Shown: piece by piece, positions 33,371 through 43,759 of the stretch | How the letters are laid out: every line of letters starts with the position of its first letter | Numbering within the stretch: position 1 is the first letter of the stretch | Notes under the pieces: generated by a model | What the model saw: the letters and a program-made list of their open reading frames with translations, nothing else | Told to the model about the DNA's origin: nothing | Databases searched by the model: none | NCBI GenBank assembly: GCA_013339765.2 | Contig: CM023456.1 | Span: 86,289,636-86,353,635, forward strand | Reading direction: 5' to 3' | DNA length: 64,000 bases | Source of the DNA: Haemaphysalis longicornis | Taxonomy: Eukaryota > Arthropoda > Arachnida > Ixodida > Ixodidae | Program-made: the position numbers and the translations under genes

Positions 33371-33565
33371 ATGCATTTTACAGCCGACGACATGGCAGAA
33401 GCGCCGTACTACGATTACTGGGATAATGAGAATGCCCATCCAACGACGCCATCGGATGTCAAACATGTTGTTTTACAGAACCGAAACCGAAACCGAAACT
33501 TATTTATTGCTAACCTTGGGCATCGTCCAATCACGGTGCCCCCTCCTCCTAACGTCACAGCTTAG
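33371..33565 (+). other. Unassigned 64-codon open frame
   Basis: An acidic, Pro-rich frame (DDMAEAPYYDYWDNENAHP) preceded by an acceptor-like TTTTACAG at 33376-33383. The end carries (CGAAAC)n simple sequence. I recognise no family. It could be a decayed exon, a piece of a mobile element, or chance. Confidence 0.2.
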
Positions 33566-33679
33566 TTGGTGCGGCCGCCGCAAACCGCGCATGGTAGTTT
33601 TTCTTCTTTCGCGCTTTGTAAAATAATTAGCGATTTGTCAACCGGATAAACGATGAAAAGTGTGCTAATTTGAGCCAGT

Positions 33680-34262
33680 CTACACAGTGCAAGCAAAAAC
33701 GGGAGCTTGACAAATTCACTTCAGTGTCCCTGGCAGCAGCACCTCTAAAACGTCTCCCCAGAAAAGGAGAAGTTATTGCAAACAAGATATACACAAACTG
33801 TGCATATACCCCGACATTCTCTTTAAATGGACCTATCCTCGTACAGCATATACTCCAAAGTGCATATTTTGTGGGGAATCAGTCGTTTCCAATCTTTACC
33901 ACCTTATCTGGACGTGTTCACAAGGGCGATCGGAACTTTTAACACTACACTCCATCCCGTGTGATGAACAGGACCATATTAGCCAAATGCGTGCTAATCC
34001 CTCTTTATTAGAGGCAATTGTAGAATTCTCTCTCCAGAATGGTCTCTATAAAGCAGTTTGGTTCGTGATTGACTCAGCCCTGTATGGGTCAGTGATTCTG
34101 TGACAAGTGCGAACTGACTTTCTAATGGGACAAAAAGTGCAAATGTGTTATCGATTACTTTTATTTTCATATTTTTTCCCCTTTTCCCACTCTCCCCCAT
34201 CCCCTTCAGGGTCTTATGACCTCCTCCAATAAACAGCCAGCCAATCAATCAATCAATCAATC
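33680..34262 (+). mobile_element. LINE 3' remnant
   Basis: Shifted plus-strand frames show APLKRLPRKGEVIANKIYT, then the knuckle CIFCGESVVSNLYHLIWTC and LEAIVEFSLQNGLYKAV. The wording closely parallels the remnant at 1575-2680 (the knuckle NLLHLIWAC), so both belong to one family. It ends with AATAAA at 34229 and (CAAT)n. Confidence 0.7.
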
Positions 34263-34639
34263 TGGCAGCAGAACTCATCACCGACGTACCGGCATCACAG
34301 ACAGCAGTGGAGACTCGCGCAAACACGCCGACAGGCAGGCCTAGCACCTATAACCGACACCGCACTGACACTGGAAACGCAGAGTAGTTTGCAATACGGG
34401 TGAATTTCGCTAAATTAGTGCATTTTTCCAGCCGATTTTTTTTTAAGTGCGAAAAACAATGGCTCATCAGCGTACCGAATTCGTTTCATCAAGGTTATCC
34501 GTCGCAACGCCTTCGTTACATAGAGGTCCCGAACACATGGGTTTCAATGGGGCTGGTAATGAGGAATTGAAAAACTTCGTTAAATCCGGGAATTTGTTCC
34601 ATAGAGGTTCGTTACATCCAGGTCTAACTCTATATATTC

Positions 34640-34980
34640 ATTCTGCATAAGATATCTTGGTCGTAATCGTGCTAAAACTGTTAAAAGCAAGGAAGTACTA
34701 CAGGACCCCTCATATAGCTAGCAAATAAAAAAAAGAAAGACGAGCTGCAGGTCCAACAGCTCGTTCGGGCAGTTTTCGGCCATCCAAGTTATAAAAATTT
34801 TCACGCTGAAATCTCTCGCCGCGATTGCATTCGAGAATGCGGTCGTTTTGTAAACATTAGCTAAATTTCACGCCAAAGTTTCTCAACAGCGAATTTATTA
34901 AATGCCATACAAAAGCGCGTGACTTGTCAACCACCAGCAGATTAGCTATAGAATTGTCGTTCTATATTATATATTTATTT
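34640..34980. other. No gene seen
   Basis: AT-rich sequence without recognisable features. Confidence 0.4.
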
Positions 34981-35440
34981 ATTACAGATCTGTTAAGATG
35001 AAAAAGGGGGCCTCTTGTTAATGCGTCAGACCTCCCGTAGGGTTAACTGGAAGCTATGGCGCACGATGGTTGTGGGTAGGAAATGCTGAAAAATAGTGGA
35101 ATTGCGACGCAAAATGCAGGAGTACGTCCCACACTGCTTTTGCTAATTTGGCTGGATGCGGTGGATGAAGAACTTCGTTAGAGAAATTTGGTCCCAAGTT
35201 AGCGGAAAGGGTGCCGAGGGGAATCTGCCTTTCGTTTTGCAATTGAGGGCGTGTCAAAAGAATATGTGCAGTATAGTGTCTGGAATATCACATGTAGGTG
35301 ATTCATGGGAGAAGAGTGAAAAACCTTTTGTCGTTTAATTCTACCAGTCGTAAGTTGTCGAAGGCGGACTCGCAGGGAGCGAGAGTAGGACGAGGGAATG
35401 GGGGTGTGATTAACCAGGGAGGCCCATTTAAAATCTATTC
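34981..35440 (-). pseudogene. Decayed LINE C-terminal segment
   Basis: Minus-strand translation has the layout of a LINE terminal knuckle (HILLTRPQLQNERQIPLGTL, where a CPxxxxER segment is usual), with stop codons upstream and the expected cysteines lost. This is inference from residue spacing only. Confidence 0.35.
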
Positions 35441-35508
35441 ATTGTAAGTAGCCCCTGAGTTTGTCTCACCTCTACACAAGAGAAGCAAAAGTGAAAGAGT
35501 TACGTCAC

Positions 35509-35557
35509 CTTTCACAAGGACGTCCTGCACCGTAAACGTGTCCTCACTGTCTGACAT
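35509..35557 (-). CDS. Possible first coding exon
   Basis: On the minus strand an ATG at 35557 opens MSDSEDTFTVQDVLVK and ends with a donor-like AAAG|GTGACG in phase 1. The phase would fit the module exon at 27431, but the peptide lacks a signal sequence, so that link is doubtful. It may instead begin an unrelated acidic intracellular protein, or be chance. Confidence 0.25.
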
Positions 35558-35559
35558 GC

Positions 35560-36160
35560 TGAAATTCCGCGTTGAAGAAACAGACGACTCCCTGTCAGGA
35601 TGCTAGACGCGCTTAATGACAATTCGTTTCGGCTCGTGCCAGCGAGCAGCCCTCAAACGCTCGGCGGTGCGATGAAAAACAGGAAGGGGTCCCGCCGGCT
35701 ATCTGGGCCAATTCGTGCGAGCTTTACAGCCCCCGAGGTGCAGAGGCCGCTGCTACGCGTTCGCAGCAGCAGCAGCAGCAGCAGAGCAGATAACTGTGTA
35801 GACGCTTTACAGTTGGCTGTTTGCCGACACGCATGTACCCAACATTCGGTCGGGTACGCGGGTACGCTTGCAGTCAGGCTTGCTTGGGGCTTTGTGTACG
35901 CACACATAGCTGACAATTCAAATATATATTTTAACACGGTAGCCATCTTTCAGCCCAGCGAGCCATGGAAACGATAGTTATACGAGTAACACCAAGAGAT
36001 AGGAAGCGATGCGTCTTGTTGCTTATAAAATAGAGAAAATATTATTATTCTTTATTTATAAGAGGGGACTCGAGCTCTAGTCCAGGCTGGGGAGGGTGGT
36101 AGAGAAGTTAAGGGTGCTATACGTTCTCGTGTGCATCCCCGTGGTACTTGGAATAGTCCA
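35560..36160. other. No clear gene; (CAG)n tract
   Basis: A 125-codon plus frame at 35600-35977 contains a poly-Ser run from AGC repeats at 35765-35784 and has no recognisable domain. It is probably not a gene. Confidence 0.4.
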
Positions 36161-36169
36161 CAATGATAT

Positions 36170-36326
36170 TGTCACAAAGCCAAATACGACGCAGTTGTCT
36201 TCAAGGAAAACAAGTTTATTGGAGCGAACTTGTGCTCCCCTGACAACTCAAAAAATACACAGGCGGCGAAGCAGCAGTCAACAAACTGACGTGCACAAGA
36301 GAGCGTCGGTGAGTCGAATACCGCGC
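36170..36326 (-). repeat. 3' LTR, terminal half
   Basis: Minus-strand LTR end with AATAAA (reverse TTTATT near 36216) and terminal TGACA. It is a reverse-complement match to 46027-46194. The LTR is cut at 36320-36326 (ACCGCGC) by the DNA transposon that follows. Confidence 0.85.
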
Positions 36327-36675
36327 CAGGGGGATGAAACTTCGCCGTTTTTCTGTCCCGTGACCGCAGCGATCCTAACAATTGGGGGCTGTACTACATA
36401 CGAGCATAAATGAACGTTGTTGTTGCATTTTATATTTATTACCAGGTTACTTATTAATTACGGACTTTTTGATATGCAAGTGAACTTAAAAGTTGCAGTT
36501 CGACATTGCGAAAATACGAGCCCCACCCGGAGTGGAAAACGGGAACCGCGCCTTCCCACTTCGCATCGCTGAAAAGGGGCGTTTCTTGTCGCGCCCACAG
36601 GTATGCTACGGTCCACGGTGCGCCGGAGGCCGTTTTTACCACCGTAAAGATTGTTTCATCAAAACAGACGCATGA

Positions 36676-36776
36676 ATGGATTCGCGCCGTCATCACAGAT
36701 CGTGCTATACAGAGTGGCGCCCAAAATCTTCACGCCACGCCGGCATAAAATTCTTCCGGATCCCGGCGGACGAAAG
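36676..36776 (+). CDS. THAP-like N-terminal exon of transposase
   Basis: ATG at 36676, 33 codons plus two bases, then donor AAAG|GTACGG. The peptide has an early cysteine (HRSC) and the core HAGIKFFRIPADER, which matches the conserved Phe-Pro segment of THAP zinc fingers. The second cysteine of the expected pair is missing, so the finger may be damaged. THAP fingers bind the transposon ends. Only this part of the transposase is recognisable. Confidence 0.5.
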
Positions 36777-38129
36777 GTACGGTCTGCATGCTGCTCTTTT
36801 TTTTTTTTTAACGCTTGCACTACATAGCAGGTTCCGGTTGCAGCAGTACTTACAATTTAAGTGAGCATACACGTGCACTTTCTATTTATTACATTTTGAT
36901 TGTGTACTTTGCCTCTTGAGTTATGCATGAAATGCGCGGCAGAGCACCTGGCAATTAATCCAATGACTACATTAGCTACACACGTTTGTTTATACGTGCG
37001 TTATTGATTTATTGCGTTTCGATTGTGTGTTTTGCATTTTAGCTCAAGTGAATGCACGTATGCAGCAAATGCATTTGAGGCAACATATACTACTGTTCCC
37101 TTGAGGCAACTAAGGTAACAATGTGAGCCTATCTGCACTTTTTTTATTTTTTTATTGCCTGCCGTTAGTTTGTTTTCGTAGCAGGCGTTGTTCTTGTTAT
37201 TGTTATTATTATAATTATGATTATTATTGTTATAAGTATTATTATTAACGTTAGTATATCAGCCTATTTATGTTCACAGCTGGAGGAAGGCTTCTCCCAT
37301 AGACTTCTGGCTCAAAGGGCGGGTCCATAGGTTCATAGCAAGTGTTGTTAGCACTATGTTAATTTAAGTAGTGACTATATAATTATTTACACATGTGACT
37401 TTAGACGGGGCGCTATTTAATTACTGTGTTTCAATTGTGTGTTCTGCTTTTTGTCTTCACGTGAATCCGCGGCAATATAGCAGAATGAATTTTTGCCCTA
37501 AGTACAAACTAAGCAATTATGGTATATGTTTATAATACAATCATAACTGTAATAATTACGACACTTATATTTATAATTTACGCTTCAGTTCCATGCTACG
37601 AGTGTCAGCTGTAAGTATACAAGTAACGACATATTCACAAGAACGCAGTTACAGCTATAAGCCCATAAGTAATTAGACAATGCAGGCTTAACCTGTGCTA
37701 GTAATTTATTACAGGTTTTTAATAAGGTTTTATTACAGGTTTACTGCAGGGCCCGAGAAATACCAGAAGAATGCATAGTGCGCGAAAGTATATATGCATG
37801 AATAATTGTTTAGAGATCCTGGCGTGGAATGGCTGCTTTTGTCTGCAGAAATGTATTTCGGATTAGGGGGAAAGGTGGGTCGTTGCACGGAACTTATGAT
37901 CGCACAAACAGAACATGCATCCGAGTCTCCTAATAATAAAGGCTGATTTTGATTTAAAATTTGCTTCACGATTGTGTGTCTTTGTAGCAAATCAATTAAG
38001 AAAGTAAACATTCCTAATATACCAGATAACGTTTATTTCGAATACAAATGCTAGTTTTCACTCAAAACTATCGTATGTGCGCCTGAAAGTAGCAATAAAC
38101 CTAGTATTCATTCAAACCCAAATATACAC

Positions 38130-38412
38130 ACGTGCATCTTGATGTTCCAGATCTCGCGTTTGGCTCCAGGGCGAGAAAGCAGGACCTGGATCATTTACCA
38201 CCTCTTCAGATCTACAGCAGCTACCGCTTGTCATGCCCATTTCACCAGCAGAGACTACGCGGACCTTGGACAGACAAGGTGCTGGACAGATATGCACTGG
38301 CTGAATACCTAGTTATTAGCATGCGGCCATGTGCCATACACTTTTATATGCGACTAAAAGCGTAAAATATCCAAGTTGTGTTTGTACTGTATGAATTTAT
38401 TTAGGCAATAAA
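38130..38412 (+). CDS. Possible last exon of the THAP transposon
   Basis: Acceptor-like TTGATGTTCCAG at 38137-38148, an open frame ending at TAA 38363-38365 (RLRGPWTDKVLDRYALAEYL), and AATAAA at 38408. I do not recognise the domain. Position between the transposon ends and orientation match the THAP exon. Confidence 0.35.
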
Positions 38413-38860
38413 AATGAAAAAAAACTGTGCTGTTTGTTCTTGTCTGGATTGTGTGTACTAGTAAACCAAAACAACGTCGCACTTAGAATAAGTGGCACAA
38501 AAAGAAGTGGACGCGCAAAACTTCATGCAATCAGAACGAAAACAGTTGTCCTTTTGATTATGTGGCGGGTTGCACAACAGGAACAAGATCGCGCGCTGGC
38601 CATCTGAATATCTTCCACTCGCTCAATTTACCTTGCATGTGCGTCCCAATTGATTTGGCGCTAAATATCCCCTCCCCCCCCCCCCTCACTCGGCTTTTCA
38701 GCCCTCATCAAGATGGTGTCTGCACTGTACTCCAAGTGCATGCCTACAACGCGCCGCCATGTTTTTAGTACCGCCCCCAAACACCAGGGGTTTGACCGGC
38801 GCTGCGGGCGAATATCGCGTCCCATGCATGGTATAGGAAGTTTCACTCCCCTGACCGCGC

Positions 38861-39090
38861 CGTCTGCTCTGCACGCTTTTATCTTTCGGCGCGAGTGTTT
38901 CTCGAACCGTCGATTTACATCCAGAACATTGTAGATCAAAGAAGATTGTTCTAGGCTGGTGACGTTAGTTGGTAATGTTCTCCCTATCAAAAGAAAAAGA
39001 GATAACACGCCCGGCATAGAAATAAAGAATGGAAGACGTGCTTCCCTTGGCACACAGATAACACAGACCGGCGCAGTTGGGCGGTAAAAG
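38861..39090 (-). repeat. 3' LTR, first half
   Basis: Reverse-complement match to 45812-46040. Together with 36170-36326 it rebuilds one LTR once the transposon is removed. The region from 39090 to the pol stop differs from the other LTR copies, so this end is rearranged or diverged. Confidence 0.75.
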
Positions 39091-39155
39091 CTCTAAAAAT
39101 GCATCGACCCGATGCTAAAATAAAGGACAGTTCGAACAAACAGCACAAATGTACC

Positions 39156-40226
39156 TCATCTCGCGTGGTAAGGTTTCAGGCGAACGACGTGGACGACTTC
39201 GGGCCGCGTGCGTCGTCGGAATGTTCCGGAATCACCGTCGGGGATCACCTCGTAAGTAAGTTGGCCAACACGTCCTAGAATCCGGTAGGGTCCGAAATAC
39301 CGTCGCAGAAGCTTCTCACTGAGTCCGCGTCGTCGGATGGGAGTCCAAACCCACACACGATCCCTTGGGTGGTACTCCACGTCTCGGCGTCGGAGGTTGT
39401 AGCGGCCGGCAGCCGCTGGTCCGTTGTACGAACTCGAGCGAGCTGGCGGGCCTCCTCCGCACGCTGAAGGTATCCTTGGACGTCGGCGTTGAGGTCGTCG
39501 TCTTCACGTGCGGCAGCATGGCGCCAAGCATCGTAGTCGGCGGTCTTCCGTAGACAAGCTCGAACGGTGTCATCAGTGCGAGGTTTCTTGGATAGCCGTG
39601 TTGTACGCAAACGTGATATACGGGAGCACTTCGTCCCAGGTCTTATGTTCAACGTCGACGTACATGGACAGCATATCCGCAATCGTCTTGTTCAAACGTT
39701 CCGCTAGTCCGTTCGTTTGGGGGTGGTACGCCGTCGTTCTTCGGTGATCCGTGTTGCTGTATAGCGTAAGATTCCTTGCATCAGCTTCCGCAGTAAAGGC
39801 CGTTCCGCAGTCCGTGATTAGGAGTTCAGGGGCACCCTGTCGCAGCACAACTTGGCTTATGAAGAACCTTGCGACTTCTTGTGCAGTCCCCCTCAGAATA
39901 GCGGCGGTCTCTGCGTAGCGCGTCATGTAGTCTGTCGCTACGACAATCCACTTGTTCTCGGATCGTGTCGTAGGGAACGGCCCCAGAAGGTCCATTCCAA
40001 TCTGTTGGACGGGCCTCGATGGGACCGCGATCAGCTGCAGAAGTCCGGCGGGTCTTGTCGGTGACGTTTTTTGTCGCTGGAAGTCACGGCAGCTCCGGAC
40101 GTATAGTTGGTGACGTCGGATGTAAGGCGGAGCCAGTAATACTTTGCCTTGATTTTTCAATTGTGCGAGCTGTGCCGAGATGCCCGGAAGATGGGTCGTC
40201 GTGGCACGCTTCCAAAATTTCATCAC
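39156..40226 (-). pseudogene. Gypsy integrase
   Basis: Minus-strand frames carry the DDE core: MDLLGPFPTT (first Asp), LLITDCGTAFTAEA (second Asp) and YHPQTNGLAERLNKT (Glu), followed by a C-terminal segment with RYFGPYRILGRVGQLTYEV, a GPY/F module. The zinc-binding N-terminus is out of frame near 40150. Integrase joins the retrotransposon cDNA to genomic DNA. Frame changes at about 39580 and 40150 inactivate this copy. Confidence 0.85.
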
Positions 40227-41060
40227 GAACGTCTGCAGGGATGACTAAAAGATAATTCGTTCTCGTTCCGGGGTTGAAATTTTTCTTCACGAGGACGGAG
40301 TTTTTTAGGCTGAATGCTGGTAAGTTGTCTTTGAATGCCCTAGGCACGGCGACGTTGCGTCCTTCGAGGTAGTCGATCATGACGCGTAACTCGGGGTCGG
40401 CACGCTGCTGGGCGGCTAGGTCACTCTCCGTCACGACTCCGAAGAACGAGCTGTCGGCGTCGGAGTGTTTCCTGCCGGTTTTATAGACGACTGTAACGTC
40501 GAATTCTTGTTGGCGCAAGCTCCATCGCCCAAGACGGCCAGAGGGGTCCTTCAAATTAGCGAGCCAACACAGCGCATGGTGGTCTGTCATAACCTTGAGC
40601 GGTCTACCATACACGAATGGGCGAAATCTTGAAATGACCCATATAATAGCGAGGCACTCTTTCTCGGAGGCAGAGTATCCTTCTCTCTCTTTCTCCTGCT
40701 TTGACAGACCACGGCTGGCATAGGCGATTACCTTTTCGCAACCGCTTTGCTTTTGGACGAGGACGGCACCCAAGCCTATAACACTGGCGTCAGTGTGCAT
40801 TTCCGTTTCGGCGTTTTCGTCGAAATTAGCGAGCACAGGCAGGCTTTGCAGGCCCTGTTGCAGCTCTCAGAATCCTTCCTCTTGAGCGCTTTCCCAGCTG
40901 AAAGGGGTGTTATCTTTCGTCAAGGGCGTCAAGTGGCTCTGCAATGCGTGCGAGTTTGCGACGAAGCGCCAGTAGTACGCGCATAATCCGAGAAATCTTC
41001 GCACGCCCTCCTTGTCTTTCAAAGGGGTGCCATGTTGGGCTAGTTGGTGGTTTTCAGATA
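40084..41060 (-). pseudogene. Gypsy RNase H and end of RT
   Basis: RNase H shows TEMHTDASVIGLGAVLVQ, then YASRGLSKQEKEREGYSASEKE and VMTDHHALCWL. Upstream, EGVRRFLGLCAYYWRFV is the RT thumb and connection. The frame is broken several times, and the RT is cut by the foldback at 41061-41181. RNase H removes the RNA strand during cDNA synthesis. Confidence 0.85.
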
Positions 41061-41181
41061 CAAAGGAAGGAACAGCGCACATTCTAACAAATGACGGACA
41101 GAGATACACACCGCTTACACGGCGCTTGTGGTGTGTAACTCTGTCCGTCCTTTGTTAGAATGTGCGCTGTTCCTTCCTTTG
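41061..41181. mobile_element. 121-bp foldback inserted in RT
   Basis: Arms 41061-41112 and 41130-41181 are reverse complements over about 52 bp, with CAAAGGAAGGAACAGCGCAC at the outer end and a 17-base spacer. The RT coding sequence continues on both sides. It has no coding capacity. Confidence 0.85.
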
Positions 41182-42113
41182 CTTCTTGTCTTTCGGTCTT
41201 GGGAATTTCGCTATGGCTGAAGTTTTCGCCGGGTCAGGCAGGACTCCCGCGGCGTTGACGACGTGGCCCAAAAACTTGAGCTCCTATAGGTCGCACGCGA
41301 AGCGGCACTTTTCAGGCTTCAGCGTTAACCCGGCCGTGCGAATGGCCTCGAGTACAGACTCCAACCTTGCGAGGTGTTCGTCGAAAGTCGTGAGAATACC
41401 ACAACGTGGTCGAGGTATACGAGGCAGGTGTGCCACTTCAGGCCAGCTAGCACAGTGTCCATGACTCTTTGAAACGTTGCAGGTGTCGTGCACAGCCCAA
41501 ACGGCATCACATTGAACTCGTATAAGCCGTCCGGCGTTATTAATGTAGTCTTCTCTCGGTCTCTCTCGTCCACTTCAATTTGCCAGTAGCCGGTCTTCAG
41601 ATCCATCGGTGAGAAGTACTTCGCGTGGCAGAGGCGGCCGAGGGCGTCGTCGATTCGTGGCAGGGGGTACACAGGGGGTACAGTCGCCGGTAGTCAACGC
41701 AGAACCTCAATGTGTCGTCTTTTTTCTTCACGAGTACGACCGGAGCAGCCCAGGGCTTTTCGACGGCTGTATAATGTCGTCGCTGAGCATGTCTTCAACT
41801 TGTGTCCGGATGGCTTCCTGCTCGTGTGAAGACACGCGGTACGGGGACTGTCGGGTAGGCCGGGCTTCGTCTTCGGCTATAATTCGGTGCTTCGCTAGGG
41901 GTGTCTGACGTAATTTTGAGTTCGACGAATAACACTCGCTATAGCGACGCAGCAAATCCAATAATTTGTCCCGGTTTTCTTGCGGCAGCGCCGGGTTCAC
42001 GTCGAAAGGATGCGGCAGCTTGAAAGCATCTGCGCGTGCGCGTTCAAAGTTGGCAACCGCGATCACTTGACTTGTTTCTGAGCTGAACCGAACACGGCCG
42101 GGTCGTTCTGCGC
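41182..42113 (-). pseudogene. Gypsy reverse transcriptase with mutated catalytic box
   Basis: Motifs in order on the minus strand: HRIIAEDEARPTRQSPYRVS, MLSDDIIQPSKSP, YPLPRIDDALGRL, FSPMDLKTGYWQIEV, FNVMPFGLCTTPATFQRVMD, and CLVYLDHVVVFS. The last should read YLDD; the second catalytic Asp is His here, which would abolish polymerase activity. Frames change near 41330 and 41720. Confidence 0.85.
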
Positions 42114-43125
42114 AAGGTGGGATGGAAGATCCAACCGCAACCGACGACGGAAACGCTACCCCAGGAATGGAGGGATGCAATAAAGACTAAACCGCCCCCC
42201 AGGAACATGCAGCCGGGGAGAAACGACGACAGACGCTCCGCGAGGGCCAGAACACTAGCCCGGCAGCTGGAAGAGGATCCGAAGATTCTATACGCGGACG
42301 CCTCGCTCCCCAAACATGGAACCAGAGCGACGGCGGTCGTCCACCATTGACATACTGGTCACCAGCGCGTCGATCAGAACGACGAACTTGTCCGAAGCCG
42401 AAGAACTGGCCGTGGCCCTCGCCCTCGCACAGCCGGGAGCGAAGACCGTGGTCACGGACTTTCAAGATGGCCTACGCAAGCTACCGCAAGGGAAGGGTCT
42501 CTCCTGCCGCACTAACGCTTCTGTCCAGACGCAGGCCACCTGGACGAGCCATACAGCTCGTGTGGGTGCCGGTTCACTCGCAGGTGGAAGGCAACGAACT
42601 CACCGACCACTACGCCCGAGAACTGACCAACCGGGCCGAGGACGAGCCGGGACTACCGCGCCCGGTCACGAGCTACAGAGACATTACCGAGCTATACAGG
42701 GAAACCAGGTGTAGGTTCCCCGGACCTCACCGCCACCTCAAGAGGAACCAACAGACAATCGTACGCAGAGTACAGGCGGGGTCGCTGGCGCATCCCGTCC
42801 TCTTACACAGAATGTACCCGGAGGAGCACGATATCAAGTGCCCGTTCTGCAAGAGCAAGGAAGGCACCCTGGCACACGTCATAGCCGAGTGCACTCACCT
42901 CAAGAACCTCCACCACCCCTTCCCCCCAACTTCCCCAACACCAATCCCCGAGAGCGATGGGAGACCTTGTTGTCCAGCCCCGACCTGACGACCCAACTCA
43001 CGCTGGCAGTCAGGGGCCAGGAGCTACTGGATCCATATGGGACCCGCGAAGAAGGTTCCACCCCATCTAGTGCCTGCGTGCACTAACCACTTAATGGGCC
43101 CGATTAAAGTTGATTCTCTCTCTCT
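42113..43125 (+). mobile_element. 5'-truncated LINE inserted between gypsy protease and RT
   Basis: Opposite in strand to the host element. It carries RNase H (LYADASLPKHGTRATAVV; then LVWVPVHSQVEGNELTDHYA in a shifted frame) and the knuckle CPFCKSKEGTLAHVIAEC. It ends with ATTAAAGTTGATTCTCTCTC, the same TC-type tail as the LINE at 14-19.7 kb. The gypsy frame breaks after AAIAFLEETQ and resumes at CAERPGRVRF. Confidence 0.8.
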
Positions 43126-43745
43126 TGCGTTTCTTCGAGGAACGCAATTGCAGCGCCCTTGTTTAGATGCTGGTACTCCTCGGTGAAATTAGTGACCAAA
43201 ACGTGGGATTTGCATTGCTTAAATTAAAGCGCGCAATGCCTCTCGCGACGGAGACACCGCGTTCGAAAAGCAAACTTTGGTCACTCTCTACGATCGCGCC
43301 CGACGTCAGGAGCTGCATCCTCACAGTAGACGGTGATCATCAAGCTTGCGCGGGGTGGCAGGGTGACGTGATCGTCGGCGATCCTTTCATCAACAGTGTT
43401 CGGGGTTCAGTACCAGCGTCGTGGAGTGATCGGAGACAAAAGTTATCGACCTTGTCTGCAGATCAATTATTGCACCGTTGTCCGTCAAAAAGTCCATTCC
43501 AATAATTACATCGCGAGAGCAGTTAGGCAAAATGACGAACGCAGCAGAGTACGTGGTGCCATCTATGGTGACGCGCGATGTGCACGTTCCACTTGGTGTT
43601 ACGAGATGGCCTCCTGCTGTGCGTATGTGTGGACCGTCCCATCTTGTCGTAACTTTCTTCACCCGCGAATCACCCGCTCATTACTGAGTAGTCGGCTCCC
43701 GTGTCGATGAGGGCGACTACGTCAAAGCCGTCGATGGACAACTGG
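43126..43745 (-). pseudogene. Gypsy aspartic protease
   Basis: The catalytic triad is DTGADYSVMSG near 43690-43725, on the minus strand, with a stop codon just after it. It continues in another frame with CSRDVIIGMDFLTDNGAIID (flap and C-terminal Ile-Gly region). The downstream linker VLVTNFTEEYQHLNKG leads to RT. The protease cuts the Gag-Pol polyprotein. The stop makes this copy non-functional. Confidence 0.8.
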
Positions 43746-43759
43746 ACGTCGGACGCCGC

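Larger units (their letters stand above)
36327..38853 (+). mobile_element. 2.5-kb THAP-coding DNA transposon in the LTR
   Basis: Inserted in the 3' LTR. The ends are inverted repeats: CAGGGGGATGAAACTTC at 36327 and, reversed at 38837-38853, CAGGGGAGTGAAACTTC. The flanking duplication is ACCGCGC at 36320-36326 and 38854-38860: 7 bp, or 8 if one end base was lost. Inside are a THAP-like exon (36676-36776), an AT-rich intron-like stretch, and a 3' exon candidate with AATAAA at 38408. THAP domains are typical of P-type transposases. CAGGG ends with an 8-bp duplication would also fit hAT, so the superfamily stays open. Confidence 0.8.

Noticed and set aside
35600..35977. 125-codon plus frame with poly-Ser
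   Set aside because: The Ser run comes from a CAG/AGC tract; no domain or conserved context.
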